A stretch of DNA of 15,155 bases from an uncultured Ruminococcus sp. (GTDB lineage: Bacteria > Bacillota > Clostridia > Oscillospirales > Ruminococcaceae), in contig CAMBJF010000040.1 of assembly GCA_945867875.1 (NCBI GenBank), positions 1 through 15,155 on the forward strand, read 5' to 3'. A program made the translations under genes and the position numbers. This document shows positions 7,227-15,109 of the stretch, piece after piece; position 1 is the first letter of the stretch; the number at the start of each line of letters is the position of its first letter. Under the pieces are notes generated by a model, which worked only from the letters and a program-made list of their open reading frames with translations, made no database searches and was not told where the DNA came from.

Positions 7227-8210
7227 ATGGAAATAAAGGGATTTACATACGGCTGGGACAGCCACAGAGGAATGCTGGGAACGGAAAGCGCAAAGAAGTC
7301 TATCGAGACTATGGCGGCTATGGGCGGCAACTGGGCTGCTCTTGCCTTTGCGGTGACACAGGAAAAATTTTCCTCCACACGCTTTGGCTTCGACTACCGC
7401 CGCACCGACACCGACAGGGAAATTGAAACTGCCATAAAGCAGCTTAAAGAAAGCGGTCTCAAGGTATGCCTCAAGCCTATCCTAAACTGCGAGGACGGCA
7501 CCTGGAGAGCAAACATCACATTCCCCGAAAAGGAATTTCCCGTTTATGACGAGAACGGCAGGCTCAGAAGCTACTGGAACGAATGGTTCTCCTGCTACAC
7601 CGCATTCATCTGTCACTATGCCGAAATTGCGGAATACACGGGCTGCGAAATGCTGTGCATAGGCTGCGAGATGCTTGGAACGGAGCACAAGGCGGATATG
7701 TGGCGTGAGCTTATTGCAGAGGTGAGAAAGGTTTATCACGGTCCCCTGGTCTACAACACCAATCACGGCAAGGAGGACAATGTAAGCTGGTTCGACGCTC
7801 TCGATTACATCGGAACATCGGCTTATTATCCTGTTGAAAAGGAGGGCGGCGCATCGGCTGAGGAAATGACCGCCGCTTGGGAGCAGCATAAGATAGGTCT
7901 TAAAAAGACTGCCGAGAAATTCGGCAAAAAGATAATCTTTATGGAGATAGGCTGCCGCAGCGCAAGGGGCTGTGCGGCTATGCCCTGGGACTTTGTTCAC
8001 CGGGAATTTCCCCGTGACGAGGACGAGCAGGCGAATTTCTATGAGAGCGCACTGAGGGCAATGTGGAACGAGCCTTATTTTGCGGGATTTTTCTGGTGGG
8101 ACTGGGAGACAAATCTTATGCCCGAGGACAGGATATCCACCGACACAGGCTTCGGCATTCACGGTAAAAAGGCTGAAAGGGTGCTCACAGACTGGTACAC
8201 GAATAAATAA
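7227..8210 (+). CDS. GH113-like cytoplasmic glycoside hydrolase (TIM barrel)
   Basis: The 327-residue protein has the look of family GH113 (beta-mannanase and related): KGFTYGWDS at the start, LKVCLKPIL (78-86) for a barrel strand, CIGCEML (144-150) with E148 as probable acid/base, DYIGTSAYYP (193-202), KIIFMEIGCRS (235-245) with E240 as probable nucleophile, and GFFWWDWE (287-294) closing the barrel. The two glutamates lie at the ends of strands 4 and 7, as in clan GH-A. There is no signal peptide or binding module, so it should act inside the cell on imported oligosaccharides, perhaps manno-oligosaccharides. The substrate is inferred only from the family. AAAGGA lies 11 nt before ATG 7227, and the 18-nt gap to ybaK suggests one transcript. 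No clear terminator follows; the 114-nt gap to fhs holds the fhs promoter. Confidence 0.82.
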   Translation: MEIKGFTYGWDSHRGMLGTESAKKSIETMAAMGGNWAALAFAVTQEKFSSTRFGFDYRRTDTDREIETAIKQLKESGLKVCLKPILNCEDGTWRANITFPEKEFPVYDENGRLRSYWNEWFSCYTAFICHYAEIAEYTGCEMLCIGCEMLGTEHKADMWRELIAEVRKVYHGPLVYNTNHGKEDNVSWFDALDYIGTSAYYPVEKEGGASAEEMTAAWEQHKIGLKKTAEKFGKKIIFMEIGCRSARGCAAMPWDFVHREFPRDEDEQANFYESALRAMWNEPYFAGFFWWDWETNLMPEDRISTDTGFGIHGKKAERVLTDWYTNK

Positions 8211-8264
8211 AAAAGCAAATTTTAAAATTTCACACAAAACCCCAAAATTATTTATCATAGGCAG

Positions 8265-8293
8265 TAGCCAACGGGCGAAAAATATGGTATAAT
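8265..8293 (+). promoter_or_regulatory. Candidate fhs promoter
   Basis: TAGCCA (8265-8270, four of six consensus bases) and TATAAT (8288-8293) are spaced 17 nt apart, with a TG one base before the -10. The predicted start near 8300 gives a 25-nt leader that contains the GGAGG site. Confidence 0.6.
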
Positions 8294-8324
8294 TAAAGTA
8301 ATATTTTTTCTCGGAGGTTTGACT

Positions 8325-9995
8325 ATGCTTTCAGACATTGAAATTGCGCAGCAGGCGCATATGAAGAAAATTACAGAGGTTGCCGCTTCTCTCGGCATTC
8401 CCGATGAAGAGATCGAGCCTTACGGTCACTACAAGGCAAAGCTTTCGGAAAAGCTCTTTGCCGACACTGCGGATAAGCCTGACGGAAAGCTTATCCTTGT
8501 TACCGCCATAAACCCCACCCCCGCAGGTGAGGGCAAGACCACTGTTTCGGTAGGTCTCACAGAGGCTATGGCAAAAATTGGCAAAAAGGCTGTCCTTGCA
8601 CTGAGAGAGCCTTCTCTCGGCCCCGTTTTCGGCATCAAGGGCGGTGCTGCGGGCGGCGGATACGCTCAGGTCGTTCCTATGGAGGACATCAATCTTCACT
8701 TCACAGGCGATATGCACGCTATCACCGCTGCAAACAATCTTCTCTGCGCACTTCTCGACAACCATATGCAGCAGGGCAATGCTCTTATGATCGACCAGCG
8801 CAGAATTATGATAGACCGCTGCCTTGATATGAACGACAGAGCCCTCAGAAACGTCGTTATCGGTCTCGGTGGAAAGGTGAACGGAATCCCCCGTCAGGAC
8901 AGCTTCCGCATTACCGTTGCAAGCGAAGTTATGGCTATACTTTGCCTTGCTTCCGACCTTGATGACCTCAAAAAGAGACTTGGCAATATCCTTATTGCAT
9001 ACAACACAAGCGGCGAGCCTGTTTATGCCCGTGACCTTGGCGCACAGGGCGCTATGACTGCTCTTCTCAAAGATGCTCTTAAGCCCAATCTTGTTCAGAC
9101 TCTTGAAAACAACCCCGTTCTTATGCACGGCGGTCCTTTCGCAAATATCGCTCACGGCTGCAACTCCGTAAGAGCCACAAAGCTTGCTCTTAAGCTCGGA
9201 GATTACTGCATCACCGAGGCAGGCTTCGGCGCTGACCTTGGCGCTGAGAAATTCTGCGACATCAAGTGCCGTTTCGCAGGCATCAAGCCCGACTGCGCCG
9301 TTATCGTTGCAACTATCCGTGCCCTCAAATACAACGGCGGCGTTCCCAAGGCAGAGCTTTCCGCAGAGAATGTTCCCGCTCTTGAAAAGGGTATGATAAA
9401 CCTTGTTACACATATCGAAAATATGCGCAAATTCGGTCTCCCCGTGGTTGTTGCAATAAACCGCTTCGGCACCGATTCCGACGCTGAGATCGCAGCTGTT
9501 GAAAAGCTCTGCGGCGAAATGGACGTTCCCGTTTCCCTTACCGAGATATTCGCAAAGGGCGGCGAGGGCGGAACTGACCTTGCACGCAAGGTCTGCGAAA
9601 CTATCGAAAATCGCCCCGCAAACTTCAAGCCCCTTTACGATTCCGAGCTTTCCATCAAGGAAAAGCTGAATGTTATCGCAAAGGAAATTTACCGTGCTGA
9701 CGGCGTTATATTCACCGCTCAGGCTGAAAAGGCTCTTGCGGAGATCGAAAAGCTGGGCTTCGGCACTGCTCCCGTCTGCGTGGCAAAGACCCAGTACAGC
9801 CTTTCCGATGACGCTTCAAAGCTTGGCAGACCCGAAGGCTTCTCCATCACCGTCCGTGACGTTAAGCTTTCCGCAGGCGCAGGCTTCGTTGTGGCTCTCA
9901 CAGGCGATATTATGATAATGCCCGGTCTCCCCAAGGCTCCCGCAGCTATGAAGATCGACTGCGACGGAGAGGGAAATATCAGCGGACTGTTCTGA
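8325..9995 (+). CDS. fhs: Formate-tetrahydrofolate ligase
   Basis: This 556-residue enzyme makes 10-formyltetrahydrofolate from formate, ATP and tetrahydrofolate. That supplies one-carbon units for purines and, in acetogens, the methyl branch of carbon fixation. Visible features: the P-loop TPAGEGKTT at residues 65-73, REPSLGPVFGIKGGAAGGGYAQ shortly after (a family signature), FTGDMHAI, and ALTGDIMIMPGLPKAPAA near the C-terminus (the second signature). Length matches the family's usual 555-560. ATG 8325 has GGAGG (8313-8317) 7 nt upstream; an in-frame TTG at 8319 overlaps the spacer and is rejected. The gene stands alone with no neighbouring folD, fchA or CODH genes, so a housekeeping folate role is more likely than acetogenesis. 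Confidence 0.98.
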   Translation: MLSDIEIAQQAHMKKITEVAASLGIPDEEIEPYGHYKAKLSEKLFADTADKPDGKLILVTAINPTPAGEGKTTVSVGLTEAMAKIGKKAVLALREPSLGPVFGIKGGAAGGGYAQVVPMEDINLHFTGDMHAITAANNLLCALLDNHMQQGNALMIDQRRIMIDRCLDMNDRALRNVVIGLGGKVNGIPRQDSFRITVASEVMAILCLASDLDDLKKRLGNILIAYNTSGEPVYARDLGAQGAMTALLKDALKPNLVQTLENNPVLMHGGPFANIAHGCNSVRATKLALKLGDYCITEAGFGADLGAEKFCDIKCRFAGIKPDCAVIVATIRALKYNGGVPKAELSAENVPALEKGMINLVTHIENMRKFGLPVVVAINRFGTDSDAEIAAVEKLCGEMDVPVSLTEIFAKGGEGGTDLARKVCETIENRPANFKPLYDSELSIKEKLNVIAKEIYRADGVIFTAQAEKALAEIEKLGFGTAPVCVAKTQYSLSDDASKLGRPEGFSITVRDVKLSAGAGFVVALTGDIMIMPGLPKAPAAMKIDCDGEGNISGLF

Positions 9996-10009
9996 TTTTT
10001 CAAACGTTA

Positions 10010-10049
10010 CTAAAAATTAACAAAATAGCTTTATCCGTTTAATTTTTAG
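10010..10049. repeat. AT-rich perfect inverted repeat after fhs
   Basis: CTAAAAATTAA (10010-10020) is repeated in inverted form as TTAATTTTTAG (10039-10049) with an 18-nt spacer. As a terminator it would be weak, because no T run follows the right arm. It may be a degenerate fhs terminator or a protein-binding palindrome upstream of the response regulator promoter. Confidence 0.45.
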
Positions 10050-10090
10050 CAAATATAATAAAAACAGAGATGTTTTGTTGTTTCAGTTTA

Positions 10091-10096
10091 TATAAT
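10091..10096 (+). promoter_or_regulatory. Candidate -10 of the CheY-like / MshEN-CheX pair
   Basis: TATAAT at 10091-10096 lies 30 nt before the start codon at 10126. No good -35 sits 16-18 nt upstream (AGATGT/GATGTT), so an activator or extended context may be needed. No flagellar sigma-28 pattern was seen. Confidence 0.45.
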
Positions 10097-10125
10097 AACA
10101 CAATACTTTAAGGAGAAATAAAGAT

Positions 10126-10497
10126 ATGTCTGTTGAAACTATGAAGGTTCTTATCTGCGACGATTCTATCCTTGCAAGAAAGAAAACCAAAACTGCCCTT
10201 AATCAGTTGGGCGTTACTCAGATATTTGAAGCAGCTGACGGCGAGCAGGCCATTGCCGCTTACAAGGAGCATCTGCCCGACATCACCCTTATGGACATCG
10301 TTATGCCCAAGGTGGACGGCGTTGCCGCTCTCAAGGCCATTCTTGAGGTAAATCCCAAGGCAAAGGTAGTTATGGCTTCCTCCGTGGGCACTCAGGAAAA
10401 CCTTAAGGAAGCTATCAAGGCAGGCGCATTCGATTTTCTCCAGAAGCCCATTTCCGAGGAGCAGATCAAGACTCTTATCAGCAAGGCTGCAAGATAA
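10126..10497 (+). CDS. Stand-alone CheY-like response regulator receiver
   Basis: This 123-residue single receiver domain has no output domain. The acidic pair D12-D13 (LICDDS) and phosphoacceptor D57 (TLMDIVMPKVDG) are present, as are S85 in the conserved Ser/Thr position (VVMASSVG) and K107 (FLQKPIS). The active site is therefore complete. Such proteins are phosphorylated by CheA and act on the flagellar motor or another partner. AGGAG lies 10 nt before ATG 10126. The next gene begins 40 nt downstream and encodes a CheX-type phosphatase domain, whose known substrate is CheY-P. That supports a chemotaxis role over other receiver functions. Whether it is the main motor CheY or a second, modulating copy cannot be told from this window. 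Confidence 0.92.
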   Translation: MSVETMKVLICDDSILARKKTKTALNQLGVTQIFEAADGEQAIAAYKEHLPDITLMDIVMPKVDGVAALKAILEVNPKAKVVMASSVGTQENLKEAIKAGAFDFLQKPISEEQIKTLISKAAR

Positions 10498-10537
10498 ACA
10501 AATGCCGCATTAAAAGCGAAAGGAATGAATAAACCTT

Positions 10538-11413
10538 ATGTTTACCCAATTTTTCGGAAACTATCTTTTAAATAAAGGTCTTGTTGACACAAAACAGCTT
10601 TCTGATGCACTTGCAGTTCAGAAGCAGACCCGTCCGAGACTCGGTGTTCTCGCTATAAATGCAGGCTATATGACTGCTGATCAGGTGGATAAGGTCCACG
10701 AGGAGCAGCAGCGTGTGGATAAGAGAATAGGCGATATTGCCTGCGATATGGGCTTTCTTACCCACGAGCAGGTGGAAGAGCTCCTCAGCTCTCAGGGTGC
10801 GGCTCATCTCCAGCTGGGTCAGGCTCTCGTTAATTCGGGCGCTATGACAAATGCTGAATTTGCGGACGCTCTTAACAGCTACAAAAAGGAAAACAGCCTT
10901 AATGATGTTGATTTCAGCGAGGGCAGCGGCGAAAAAATCGACGAGATAATCAGAAAGTTCTACAGCTTCAATGCTGATGACACAGGCGCTTATCTCACCG
11001 AATACATAGCTCTGCTTTTCAAGAATATTATCCGTTTCATCGGCGATGATTTCACTCCTCTCGCCCCCAAAACGATTTCCGAGATAAAGCCTGAGCTTGC
11101 GGATGTACAGAAGATCACAGGTGCTTTCAACTGCACCACTGCGATAAGCGGCGACGAAAAGGCATACCTCGGCTTCGCTTCACGCTATGCAGGCGAGGAG
11201 CTTACCAAGCTTGATGAAATGGCTCACGCTTCCTGCGGAGAGTTCCTTAACCTCCACAATGGTCTTTTCACCGTAAATGTTTCCAACGAAATGAACACTG
11301 AGCTGAAGCTTATGCCTCAGGATTATCTTGAAAATGATACTCTTTCTGGCAATATTTTCGTGATCCCTCTCGTGTTCCCATTCGGAACAGTTTCATTTAT
11401 GGCTGTGCTTTAA
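10538..11413 (+). CDS. Tandem MshEN-like repeats fused to a CheX-type phosphatase domain
   Basis: The 291-residue protein starts at ATG 10538, the only start in frame after a stop; its binding site AAAGGA is rather distant (13 nt). Residues 5-115 hold four repeats with an exact period of 29, beginning at 5, 34, 63 and 92. Each has the form xLGxxLxxxGxxTxxQLxxALxxQ. The second and third begin with Arg (R34, R63) and the first three end in Gln (Q28, Q57, Q86). This matches the cyclic-di-GMP-binding MshEN motif family. Residues about 145-291 resemble CheX: a central helix with GEFLN (E235, N238), which fits the E-x-x-N catalytic motif of CheC/CheX/FliY phosphatases, and a last strand region FVIPLVFPFGTVSF. 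It is encoded right after a CheY-like receiver, its likely substrate. I infer dephosphorylation of CheY-P under control of cyclic-di-GMP. The CheX part is the less certain half. Confidence 0.78.
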   Translation: MFTQFFGNYLLNKGLVDTKQLSDALAVQKQTRPRLGVLAINAGYMTADQVDKVHEEQQRVDKRIGDIACDMGFLTHEQVEELLSSQGAAHLQLGQALVNSGAMTNAEFADALNSYKKENSLNDVDFSEGSGEKIDEIIRKFYSFNADDTGAYLTEYIALLFKNIIRFIGDDFTPLAPKTISEIKPELADVQKITGAFNCTTAISGDEKAYLGFASRYAGEELTKLDEMAHASCGEFLNLHNGLFTVNVSNEMNTELKLMPQDYLENDTLSGNIFVIPLVFPFGTVSFMAVL

Positions 11414-11426
11414 TTATTGATCCTTT

Positions 11427-11482
11427 ACAGCCGCCGTCGGGGTATTGATATTTTTTATCTGTCCCCTTTGGCGGCTGTTTTT
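11427..11482 (+). terminator. Strong terminator after the MshEN-CheX gene
   Basis: ACAGCCGCC (11427-11435) pairs perfectly with GGCGGCTGT (11470-11478). An inner GGGG (11439-11442) / CCCC (11463-11466) extends the structure, and a run of five T (11478-11482) follows. It ends only 21 nt before the next start codon. Confidence 0.88.
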
Positions 11483-11503
11483 CTGTAATCAAGGAGTATT
11501 CAA

Positions 11504-12424
11504 ATGAAAAAGCTTTTGTTTGTATATAATCCCCATTCGGGCAAGGGGCAGATAAAGGAGCACCTTGCCGAGATAATCTACGTTTTCACCAAGGGCGGAT
11601 ATGAGGTCACCGCTCACCCCACTCAGGCGAGAAATGATGCATACGAGACCGTTAAAAACCGTGCGGGGGACTTTGACCTTGTTGTATGCAGCGGCGGCGA
11701 CGGCACTACAAATGAGATGATAAAGGGCATTATGGAGGGCGGTCATCACGTCCCCGTGGGCACTATCCCCGCAGGCACAATGAACGATTTTGCCACAAGC
11801 CTCGGTATCCCCAAGCATATGCCCGACGCTGCAAGGACTATTGTGAACGGCACTCCCGAATATGTTGACGTTGGTGCGTTCAATGACAGGTATTTCACCT
11901 ATGTTGCGGCATTCGGCGTTTTCACCGAGGTGAGCTATGCCACCGACCAGCAGCTGAAAAATTCTCTCGGCGCTGTGGCGTATATTATCGGTGCGATGAA
12001 AGAGGCGGCGAAGAAATCCGACCTCAGCGGAAAATACAGGCTGACTATTGATGTGAACGGTCAAAAGGTCACCGATGACTTTATTTACGGAATGGTGGCA
12101 AATTCCCTGTCGGTAGGCGGCATCAAGGGGCTTGCGGGCAAGGACATCTGTATGAATGACGGGCTTTTCGAGGGACTTTTCATCAAAAAGCCCAACTCAT
12201 TAATCGAGCTCAATCAGATTCTTTCCGCACTTATCAAGCACGAATTTGATTCACCGTTCATCTATTATTTCAAGTCCTCCGAGTTCCATTTTACCACCGA
12301 TGAGGATATCCCGTGGACGCTGGACGGCGAATACGGCGGAAGCGAGCCTGACATCAGTCTGTGCACTCTTCACAAGGTCATACAGATAATGGTGGATAAG
12401 TCAAAATGCCTTGGGCTTGACTGA
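11504..12424 (+). CDS. Diacylglycerol/lipid kinase family protein (YegS/DgkB-like)
   Basis: This 306-residue member of the NAD kinase/diacylglycerol kinase superfamily would phosphorylate a lipid at the membrane face, most likely diacylglycerol returning to phospholipid synthesis. Visible features: VYNPHSGKG (7-15) at the N-terminus, the nucleotide-binding GGDGTTNE (64-71), GTIPAGTMNDFA (86-97), the family's second signature, and LDGEYGG near residue 274, matching the usual DGE motif of the C-terminal beta domain. Length is typical. GGAG lies 7 nt before ATG 11504. There is no membrane segment, as usual in the family. A 35-nt gap links it to ligA. The substrate cannot be fixed from sequence alone. 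A strong terminator just upstream leaves no room for a separate promoter. Confidence 0.9.
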   Translation: MKKLLFVYNPHSGKGQIKEHLAEIIYVFTKGGYEVTAHPTQARNDAYETVKNRAGDFDLVVCSGGDGTTNEMIKGIMEGGHHVPVGTIPAGTMNDFATSLGIPKHMPDAARTIVNGTPEYVDVGAFNDRYFTYVAAFGVFTEVSYATDQQLKNSLGAVAYIIGAMKEAAKKSDLSGKYRLTIDVNGQKVTDDFIYGMVANSLSVGGIKGLAGKDICMNDGLFEGLFIKKPNSLIELNQILSALIKHEFDSPFIYYFKSSEFHFTTDEDIPWTLDGEYGGSEPDISLCTLHKVIQIMVDKSKCLGLD

Positions 12425-12459
12425 ATAAAATAACACCTCTGAAAGGACGGTCAGTTTAT

Positions 12460-14448
12460 ATGAATCCCGAAATTGAAGCGGCGGAAGCCCGTGCCAAGGA
12501 GCTAAGGCAGGAAATCGAGCAGCACAATATAAGCTATTATGTGCTCGATGACCCAACGGTGGACGATTTCACCTATGACAGCCTTATGAATGAGCTTAAG
12601 GCGATCGAAGCGAAATATCCACAGCTCGCCACAGAGGACTCCCCCACAAAGCACGTGGGCGGCTATGCTCTCAATACCTTTGAAAAGGTGACCCACACCG
12701 TTCAGATGGGCAGCTTGCAGGACGTTTTTTCAAAGGCTGAGATAATTTCCTTTGCGGACAAATGCCGTGAAGCTCTGGGGCAGTCTCCATTGTTTACTGT
12801 GGAGCCGAAAATTGACGGACTTTCAGTTTCTCTCGAATACACAAAAGGCGTTTTCACCCGTGGCTCTACCCGTGGCGACGGCTTTGTGGGCGAGGACGTT
12901 ACGGCTAATCTGAAAACTATCCGCTCCATTCCGAAAAAGCTCAAATGCGGCGATATACCGTTTCTTGAAGTCAGGGGCGAGGTGTATATGCCCCGAAAGT
13001 CCTTTGAGGAGGTCATCGAGCAGCAGGAGCTTAATGGCGAAAAGCCCTTTAAAAACCCCAGAAATGCTGCGGCAGGTTCACTGAGACAGAAGGACCCGAA
13101 GATAACTGCAAAGCGAAAGCTTGACATTCTCATTTTCAATATCCAGCAGATTGAGGGACGGGAGATAACATCTCACAGGCAGTCACTTGCGCTTCTCCGA
13201 GAGCTTGGTTTTCACGTTATCGACGACACGCCCGTTACCGAAAACAGCGAGCTTACCGAGCAGATCGACCGTATCGGCAGCAGCCGTGACAGCTTTCCAT
13301 ATGACATTGACGGCGCTGTTGTGAAGATAGACAGCTTTGAGCTGAGAGAAATTCTCGGTGCTACTGCAAAATTTCCACGGTGGGCGGCAGCATACAAATA
13401 TCCCCCTGAGGAAAAGGAAACAAAGCTCCTTTCAATCGAGGTGAATGTGGGCAGAACAGGCGCTATCACCCCAACTGCGGTGTTTGAACCCATACAGCTT
13501 GCAGGCACATCGGTGAGCAGGGCGGTGCTCCACAATCAGGAGTTCATTTCCGAAAAGGATATACGTGTTGGCGACACGATCGTGGTGAGAAAAGCGGGTG
13601 AGATAATTCCCGAGGTGCTGCGGTCGGTGGCTCACAGCGAGGGTTCTGTGCCCTATATGCTGCCCGAGGTGTGTCCCGTCTGCGGAACAAAGGCGGTGCG
13701 GTTTGATGATGAAGCGGCACTCAGATGTCCCAACACGGAATGCCCCGCACAGCAGTACCGCAACATCATTCACTTCTGCTCAAAGGGCGCTATGAACATT
13801 GACGGAATGGGTCCTGCGGTGATAAAAGCGCTGCTTGACAAAAAGCTCATTGAAACGGCTGCGGACATTTATTCCCTTAAAGCCGAGGACATTGCAGGAC
13901 TTGAACGAATGGGCGAAAAGTCGGCGGCTAACCTTATAAATGCCATTGAGGAATCGAAAAATGCACCTCTTGACAGGGTGATATTTGCCCTTGGGATACG
14001 GAATATCGGTGCGGCGGCGGCAAAGCTCCTCTGCGAAAAATTCGGCAGCATTGAAGCCGTTATGAGCGCATCGGAAAGCGAGATATCAGAAATTGACGGC
14101 TTCGGCGGCGTTATGAGCACGGGCGCTGTCAAGGCATTTTCCGAGCCCCACTTCATTCATCTCATAAACCGCCTTAAAGCGGCAGGGGTGAAAATGGAGT
14201 ATCACAAGGAAGTGAAAGATGACCGCTTTGCAGGGCTGACCTTTGTTTTGACGGGAACGCTCCCCACGCTCAAGCGTGACGAGGCAAAGAAGATAATCGA
14301 GAGCTTCGGCGGCAAGGCAAGCAGCTCAGTTTCCAAAAAAACCGACTATGTTCTTGCAGGCGAGGAGGCAGGCAGCAAGCTGACCAAGGCTCAGGAGCTG
14401 GGTGTTAAGATAATCTCGGAAGAAGAATTTCTTAAAATGACGGAATGA
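12460..14448 (+). CDS. ligA: NAD-dependent DNA ligase LigA
   Basis: This 662-residue ligase seals nicks in duplex DNA using NAD+ for Okazaki-fragment joining and repair. Domains in order: domain Ia with the SYYVLDDPTVDDFTYD segment (25-40) that binds NMN; the adenylation domain with KIDG (117-120, K117 being the adenylated lysine); RGEVYMP (172-178) and the IDGAVVKI (283-290) motif; the OB fold with VGRTGAITPTA (330-340); a zinc finger with C405, C408, C423 and C428; helix-hairpin-helix repeats (about 440-575, with GIRNIG); and a C-terminal BRCT domain (about 587-662, with FVLTGTL and TDYVLAG). Length and all motifs are normal. AAAGGA lies about 12 nt before ATG 12460. It is probably cotranscribed with the lipid kinase and is followed by a very strong terminator. 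Confidence 0.98.
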   Translation: MNPEIEAAEARAKELRQEIEQHNISYYVLDDPTVDDFTYDSLMNELKAIEAKYPQLATEDSPTKHVGGYALNTFEKVTHTVQMGSLQDVFSKAEIISFADKCREALGQSPLFTVEPKIDGLSVSLEYTKGVFTRGSTRGDGFVGEDVTANLKTIRSIPKKLKCGDIPFLEVRGEVYMPRKSFEEVIEQQELNGEKPFKNPRNAAAGSLRQKDPKITAKRKLDILIFNIQQIEGREITSHRQSLALLRELGFHVIDDTPVTENSELTEQIDRIGSSRDSFPYDIDGAVVKIDSFELREILGATAKFPRWAAAYKYPPEEKETKLLSIEVNVGRTGAITPTAVFEPIQLAGTSVSRAVLHNQEFISEKDIRVGDTIVVRKAGEIIPEVLRSVAHSEGSVPYMLPEVCPVCGTKAVRFDDEAALRCPNTECPAQQYRNIIHFCSKGAMNIDGMGPAVIKALLDKKLIETAADIYSLKAEDIAGLERMGEKSAANLINAIEESKNAPLDRVIFALGIRNIGAAAAKLLCEKFGSIEAVMSASESEISEIDGFGGVMSTGAVKAFSEPHFIHLINRLKAAGVKMEYHKEVKDDRFAGLTFVLTGTLPTLKRDEAKKIIESFGGKASSSVSKKTDYVLAGEEAGSKLTKAQELGVKIISEEEFLKMTE

Positions 14449-14455
14449 TGACCGA

Positions 14456-14506
14456 CAAAACAAAACCTCTGTGCGGACAACTATCCGACACAGAGGTTTT
14501 GTTTTG
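14456..14506. terminator. Bidirectional terminator between ligA and the DUF3592-like gene
   Basis: The arms at 14456-14473 and 14489-14506 are perfectly complementary over 18 bp (core AACCTCTGTG / CACAGAGGTT). An inner CGGA/TCCG adds four pairs around a 6-nt loop. A-rich and T-rich flanks on both sides let it work for ligA and for the convergent minus-strand gene. Nothing else of note lies in 14507-14591. Confidence 0.88.
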
Positions 14507-14591
14507 CCTATTCGGCTTTGGCGGAGCCTAATATTAATACTAAGGACTCTGCGATAAGCCCTTGTTTATGTTTTTGAGAAAAAACTCAGGA

Positions 14592-15056
14592 TCAAAGATA
14601 GAAATTAACACCGAAATACAGAATAGGAGCACAAATTATCATTCCGATGCTCATACCGAGAATGTTCCACTGAGGCTTGCTCTGGCCAAAATATGTACCG
14701 TCCCCCATATCAATATAAAGGCTGTCAAAATCATTGGGGTGATAAACGATGTTTACTGTGTTGCCCTCACGGAGCATTTCGGGATAATCCGCCTCAGAAA
14801 ATCCTTTTTTGCTGCAGTAAAAGAGAATAGCCTTGTCCTCCATTCCCCATTTCACAATAAATCTTACCACAGGAGTAAGCATTCCCTCAGGCGTGGTAAT
14901 GACATCCTTGACAGTTGCTTCCTTTTTTACCCCGTTTTTGATTATCCATTTTTTCAGGTTATCGCTGCCCGGTTTCCCGTTCATTGCAATAAATGCGGCA
15001 GTAAGCGCTATTCCAATAACTGCCATTACTATTGATATCAGCAAAATATAATCCAT
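14592..15056 (-). CDS. DUF3592-like membrane protein of unknown function
   Basis: The protein has 154 residues. ATG 15056 was chosen because GGGGAG lies 8 nt upstream; a longer frame to 15119 lacks a binding site. A membrane helix spans about residues 2-25 (LLISIVMAVIGIALTAAFIA) and a second spans about 131-152 near the C-terminus (LGMSIGMIICAPILYFGVNF). Between them is a soluble beta-rich domain with VKKEATVKDV, TPVVRFIV and NTVNIVYHPNDFDS, the last being the 'G-x-V-x-V-x-Y-x-P' feature of DUF3592 proteins. Function in this family is not known. The gene is convergent with ligA. Its upstream region is fused to what looks like the beginning of a transposase gene, so it may be expressed from a borrowed promoter. 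Confidence 0.75.
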   Translation of the reverse strand: MDYILLISIVMAVIGIALTAAFIAMNGKPGSDNLKKWIIKNGVKKEATVKDVITTPEGMLTPVVRFIVKWGMEDKAILFYCSKKGFSEADYPEMLREGNTVNIVYHPNDFDSLYIDMGDGTYFGQSKPQWNILGMSIGMIICAPILYFGVNFYL

Positions 15057-15109
15057 AACCTCTGCTCCCCCTCTTTGTACTCTCGGCTGTACTGCTTTAC
15101 CTGTCCCAT
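15038..15109 (-). pseudogene. Remnant of an IS3-type transposase OrfA start
   Basis: On the minus strand AAGGAG (15126-15121) lies 11 nt before ATG 15109, which opens a 23-codon frame starting MGQVKQYSREYKE. The stretch resembles the N-terminus of IS3-family OrfA proteins (typically [KR]-x-Y-S-x-E-[FY]-K), after which the sequence diverges (GEQRLW) and stops at 15038. It overlaps the DUF3592-like start in another frame. TATAAT at 15140-15135 could be its -10; any -35 is beyond the window. The match covers only about 13 residues, so it may be chance, or a genuine short upstream ORF. Confidence 0.4.

Noticed and set aside
8331..9413. A 360-codon minus-strand frame opposite fhs.
   Set aside because: It lies wholly within fhs, with a Cys/Ser-rich composition typical of antisense shadows, and has no binding site.
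14513..14532. Small hairpin GGCT / AGCC after the ligA terminator.
   Set aside because: Only four base pairs and no T run; chance level.
14562..15035. A 157-codon plus-strand frame opposite the DUF3592-like gene.
   Set aside because: The minus-strand reading gives two membrane helices, a good binding site and a family-like pattern; the plus-strand reading gives none of these.
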